From contig NZ_CP085840.1 in assembly GCF_020715685.1 (NCBI RefSeq), positions 3,844,001 to 3,908,000 of the forward strand: a DNA stretch of 64,000 nt, given 5' to 3'. The stretch comes from Dermatobacter hominis. Lineage in GTDB: Bacteria; Actinomycetota; Acidimicrobiia; Acidimicrobiales; Microtrichaceae. The stretch's first letter is position 1. Every line of letters begins with the position of its first letter. Below are positions 63,387 through 64,000 of this stretch, piece by piece. The notes beneath the pieces were generated by a model. It ran no database searches and was not told the DNA's origin. It saw nothing but the letters and a program-made list of their open reading frames with translations. A program made the translations under genes and the position numbers.

Positions 63387-64000
63387 GTGGGAGCGGACGA
63401 CCAGCCACCGGAGGGATCGACCGCCACGACGTGGGCGGCTCGCGACCACGCGCGGGCGATGGGCACGACCCGGGTCCGCACGCAGCCCACCGTCCCGGCC
63501 GGCGACGCGAGCGACCTGCCGGAGGGGGTCGAGCCGGCCGACGTGGTGTGGGCCGAGGTGCTCGACGGCGGCGGAGCGACGGCCAAGGTCCTCGCCCGGG
63601 GCACGCACCTGATGGTCGAGGACACCGACGGCGACGGCTGCGTCGGCCTCCTGGTGCACCGCGCCGACCAGACGGCGGAGCGGCTCAACATCGCCGACAC
63701 GGTGAAGGTGCAGTGGCAGGCGTACCCGACCGCCGGGTCGCTCCTGCTGTCGGACCTCGGGAGGGTGATGATGGCGGTCGTCGAGGACACCTCCGGTCGC
63801 CACGACGCCTTCTGCGGGACGTCGAACCGGTCCACCAACGAGCGCCGCTACGGCGACGGCGAGGTCGACGGACCGAACCCGAACGGGCGGGACCGGTTCG
63901 CGGTCGCCCTGATCAAGCAGGGCCTCGACCGTCGCGACGTCGCTCCCAACCTGACGCTGTTCAAGGGCGTGACGGTGGCCGACGACGGGACGATCGCCCT
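63387..64000 (+). CDS. DUF1989 protein (urea-carboxylase-associated UAAP1 / CgdA-like), 3' end missing
   Basis: The first 204 complete codons of a DUF1989 protein cut by the right edge. Typical segments are VLARGTHLMVEDTDGDGCVG, RADQTAERLNIADTVKVQWQ, LLLSDLGRVMMAVVEDTSGRHD with a metal-site FCGTS, NGRDRF and DVAPNLTLFKGV, as in urea-amidolyase-associated protein 1. In proteobacteria the UAAP1/UAAP2 pair forms the carboxyguanidine deiminase CgdAB acting after guanidine carboxylase; in other settings the pair is only known as urea-linked. The GTG start is certain: GAGGAG (63376-63381) lies five bases upstream. A second DUF1989 gene and a biotin-dependent carboxylase are expected just outside the window. 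Confidence 0.85.
   Translation, partial: MGADDQPPEGSTATTWAARDHARAMGTTRVRTQPTVPAGDASDLPEGVEPADVVWAEVLDGGGATAKVLARGTHLMVEDTDGDGCVGLLVHRADQTAERLNIADTVKVQWQAYPTAGSLLLSDLGRVMMAVVEDTSGRHDAFCGTSNRSTNERRYGDGEVDGPNPNGRDRFAVALIKQGLDRRDVAPNLTLFKGVTVADDGTIA

Overview
The window is very GC-rich DNA with dense, short-gapped operons, frequent GTG starts and many 4-base ATGA/GTGA overlaps. The gene set suggests a free-living, aerobic actinobacterium: several AMP-forming acyl-CoA ligases, a double-length FadE34-type acyl-CoA dehydrogenase, a CYP125-like P450, a DUF222/HNH protein, a bacterial topoisomerase IB, a DevR/DosR-type regulator and leaderless promoters. Class Acidimicrobiia is my best guess, but no rRNA or marker gene here proves it. 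I see no tRNA, rRNA, CRISPR array, insertion sequence or prophage.

Layout. 1-5.4 kb: the 5' end of an enoyl-CoA hydratase, an SRPBCC protein coupled to topoisomerase IB, a DUF222/HNH protein, an MBL hydrolase and a DUF429 protein. 5.4-12.2 kb: a secreted Asp/Gly-rich repeat protein, an ECF sigma factor with a membrane partner, an acyl-CoA ligase/DUF1214 pair, a sulfite-oxidase-like molybdoenzyme and its frameshifted flavin reductase partner. 12.3-20 kb: a DUF1269 protein, an ABC exporter, a DGPF protein with its ECF42-type sigma factor behind a matching promoter, TetR/TauD, and P450/TetR. 20-27.4 kb: VanZ, a frameshifted RtcB, a VanX-like dipeptidase, a DUF2470-siderophore-interacting fusion with an IdeR-like site, an MBL/cupin pair and an EamA exporter. 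27.5-38.9 kb: fused acyl-CoA dehydrogenase and thiolase, a 980-residue glycosyltransferase/phosphatase-like/membrane fusion, glutaminase-STAS, an RpiR regulator, a second Fe/2-oxoglutarate oxygenase and an orphan sugar-binding lipoprotein. 39-45 kb: a complete seven-gene Mrp (MnhA-G) cation/proton antiporter operon. 45.2-54.7 kb: thiolase-like protein, phosphotransferase, a multicopper oxidase with an N-terminal cupredoxin, a PAS histidine kinase, DUF1990, sulfotransferase, a DevR-like regulator and a FadD19-like ligase. 54.8-59.6 kb: lipoprotein, TetR, and a metal-hydrolase/FMO/SDR operon. 59.7-64 kb: a NitT/TauT ABC transporter, TetR and the start of a DUF1989 (UAAP1/CgdA-type) gene.

How the parts fit. 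The strongest system-level signal is at 48-53 kb. A DevR-like regulator that keeps the DNA-contact residues, a sensor kinase and a copper oxidase lie near two intergenic sites that match each other at 17 of 20 bases and resemble the mycobacterial DosR box, so a small hypoxia/redox regulon is likely. At 62-63.4 kb two identical-architecture operators (TTTCGA-N7-TCGAAA) flank a TetR gene between a transporter and a DUF1989 gene, which looks like a guanidine or urea carboxylase locus continuing past the right edge. The DGPF/ECF42 pair carries a TGTCGA-N16-CGTC promoter, as expected for autoregulation. Six genes share one leaderless promoter geometry: TANNNT, then exactly six bases, then the start codon. 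Two genes (flavin reductase and rtcB) are interrupted only by homopolymer-type single-base insertions, which may be sequencing errors.
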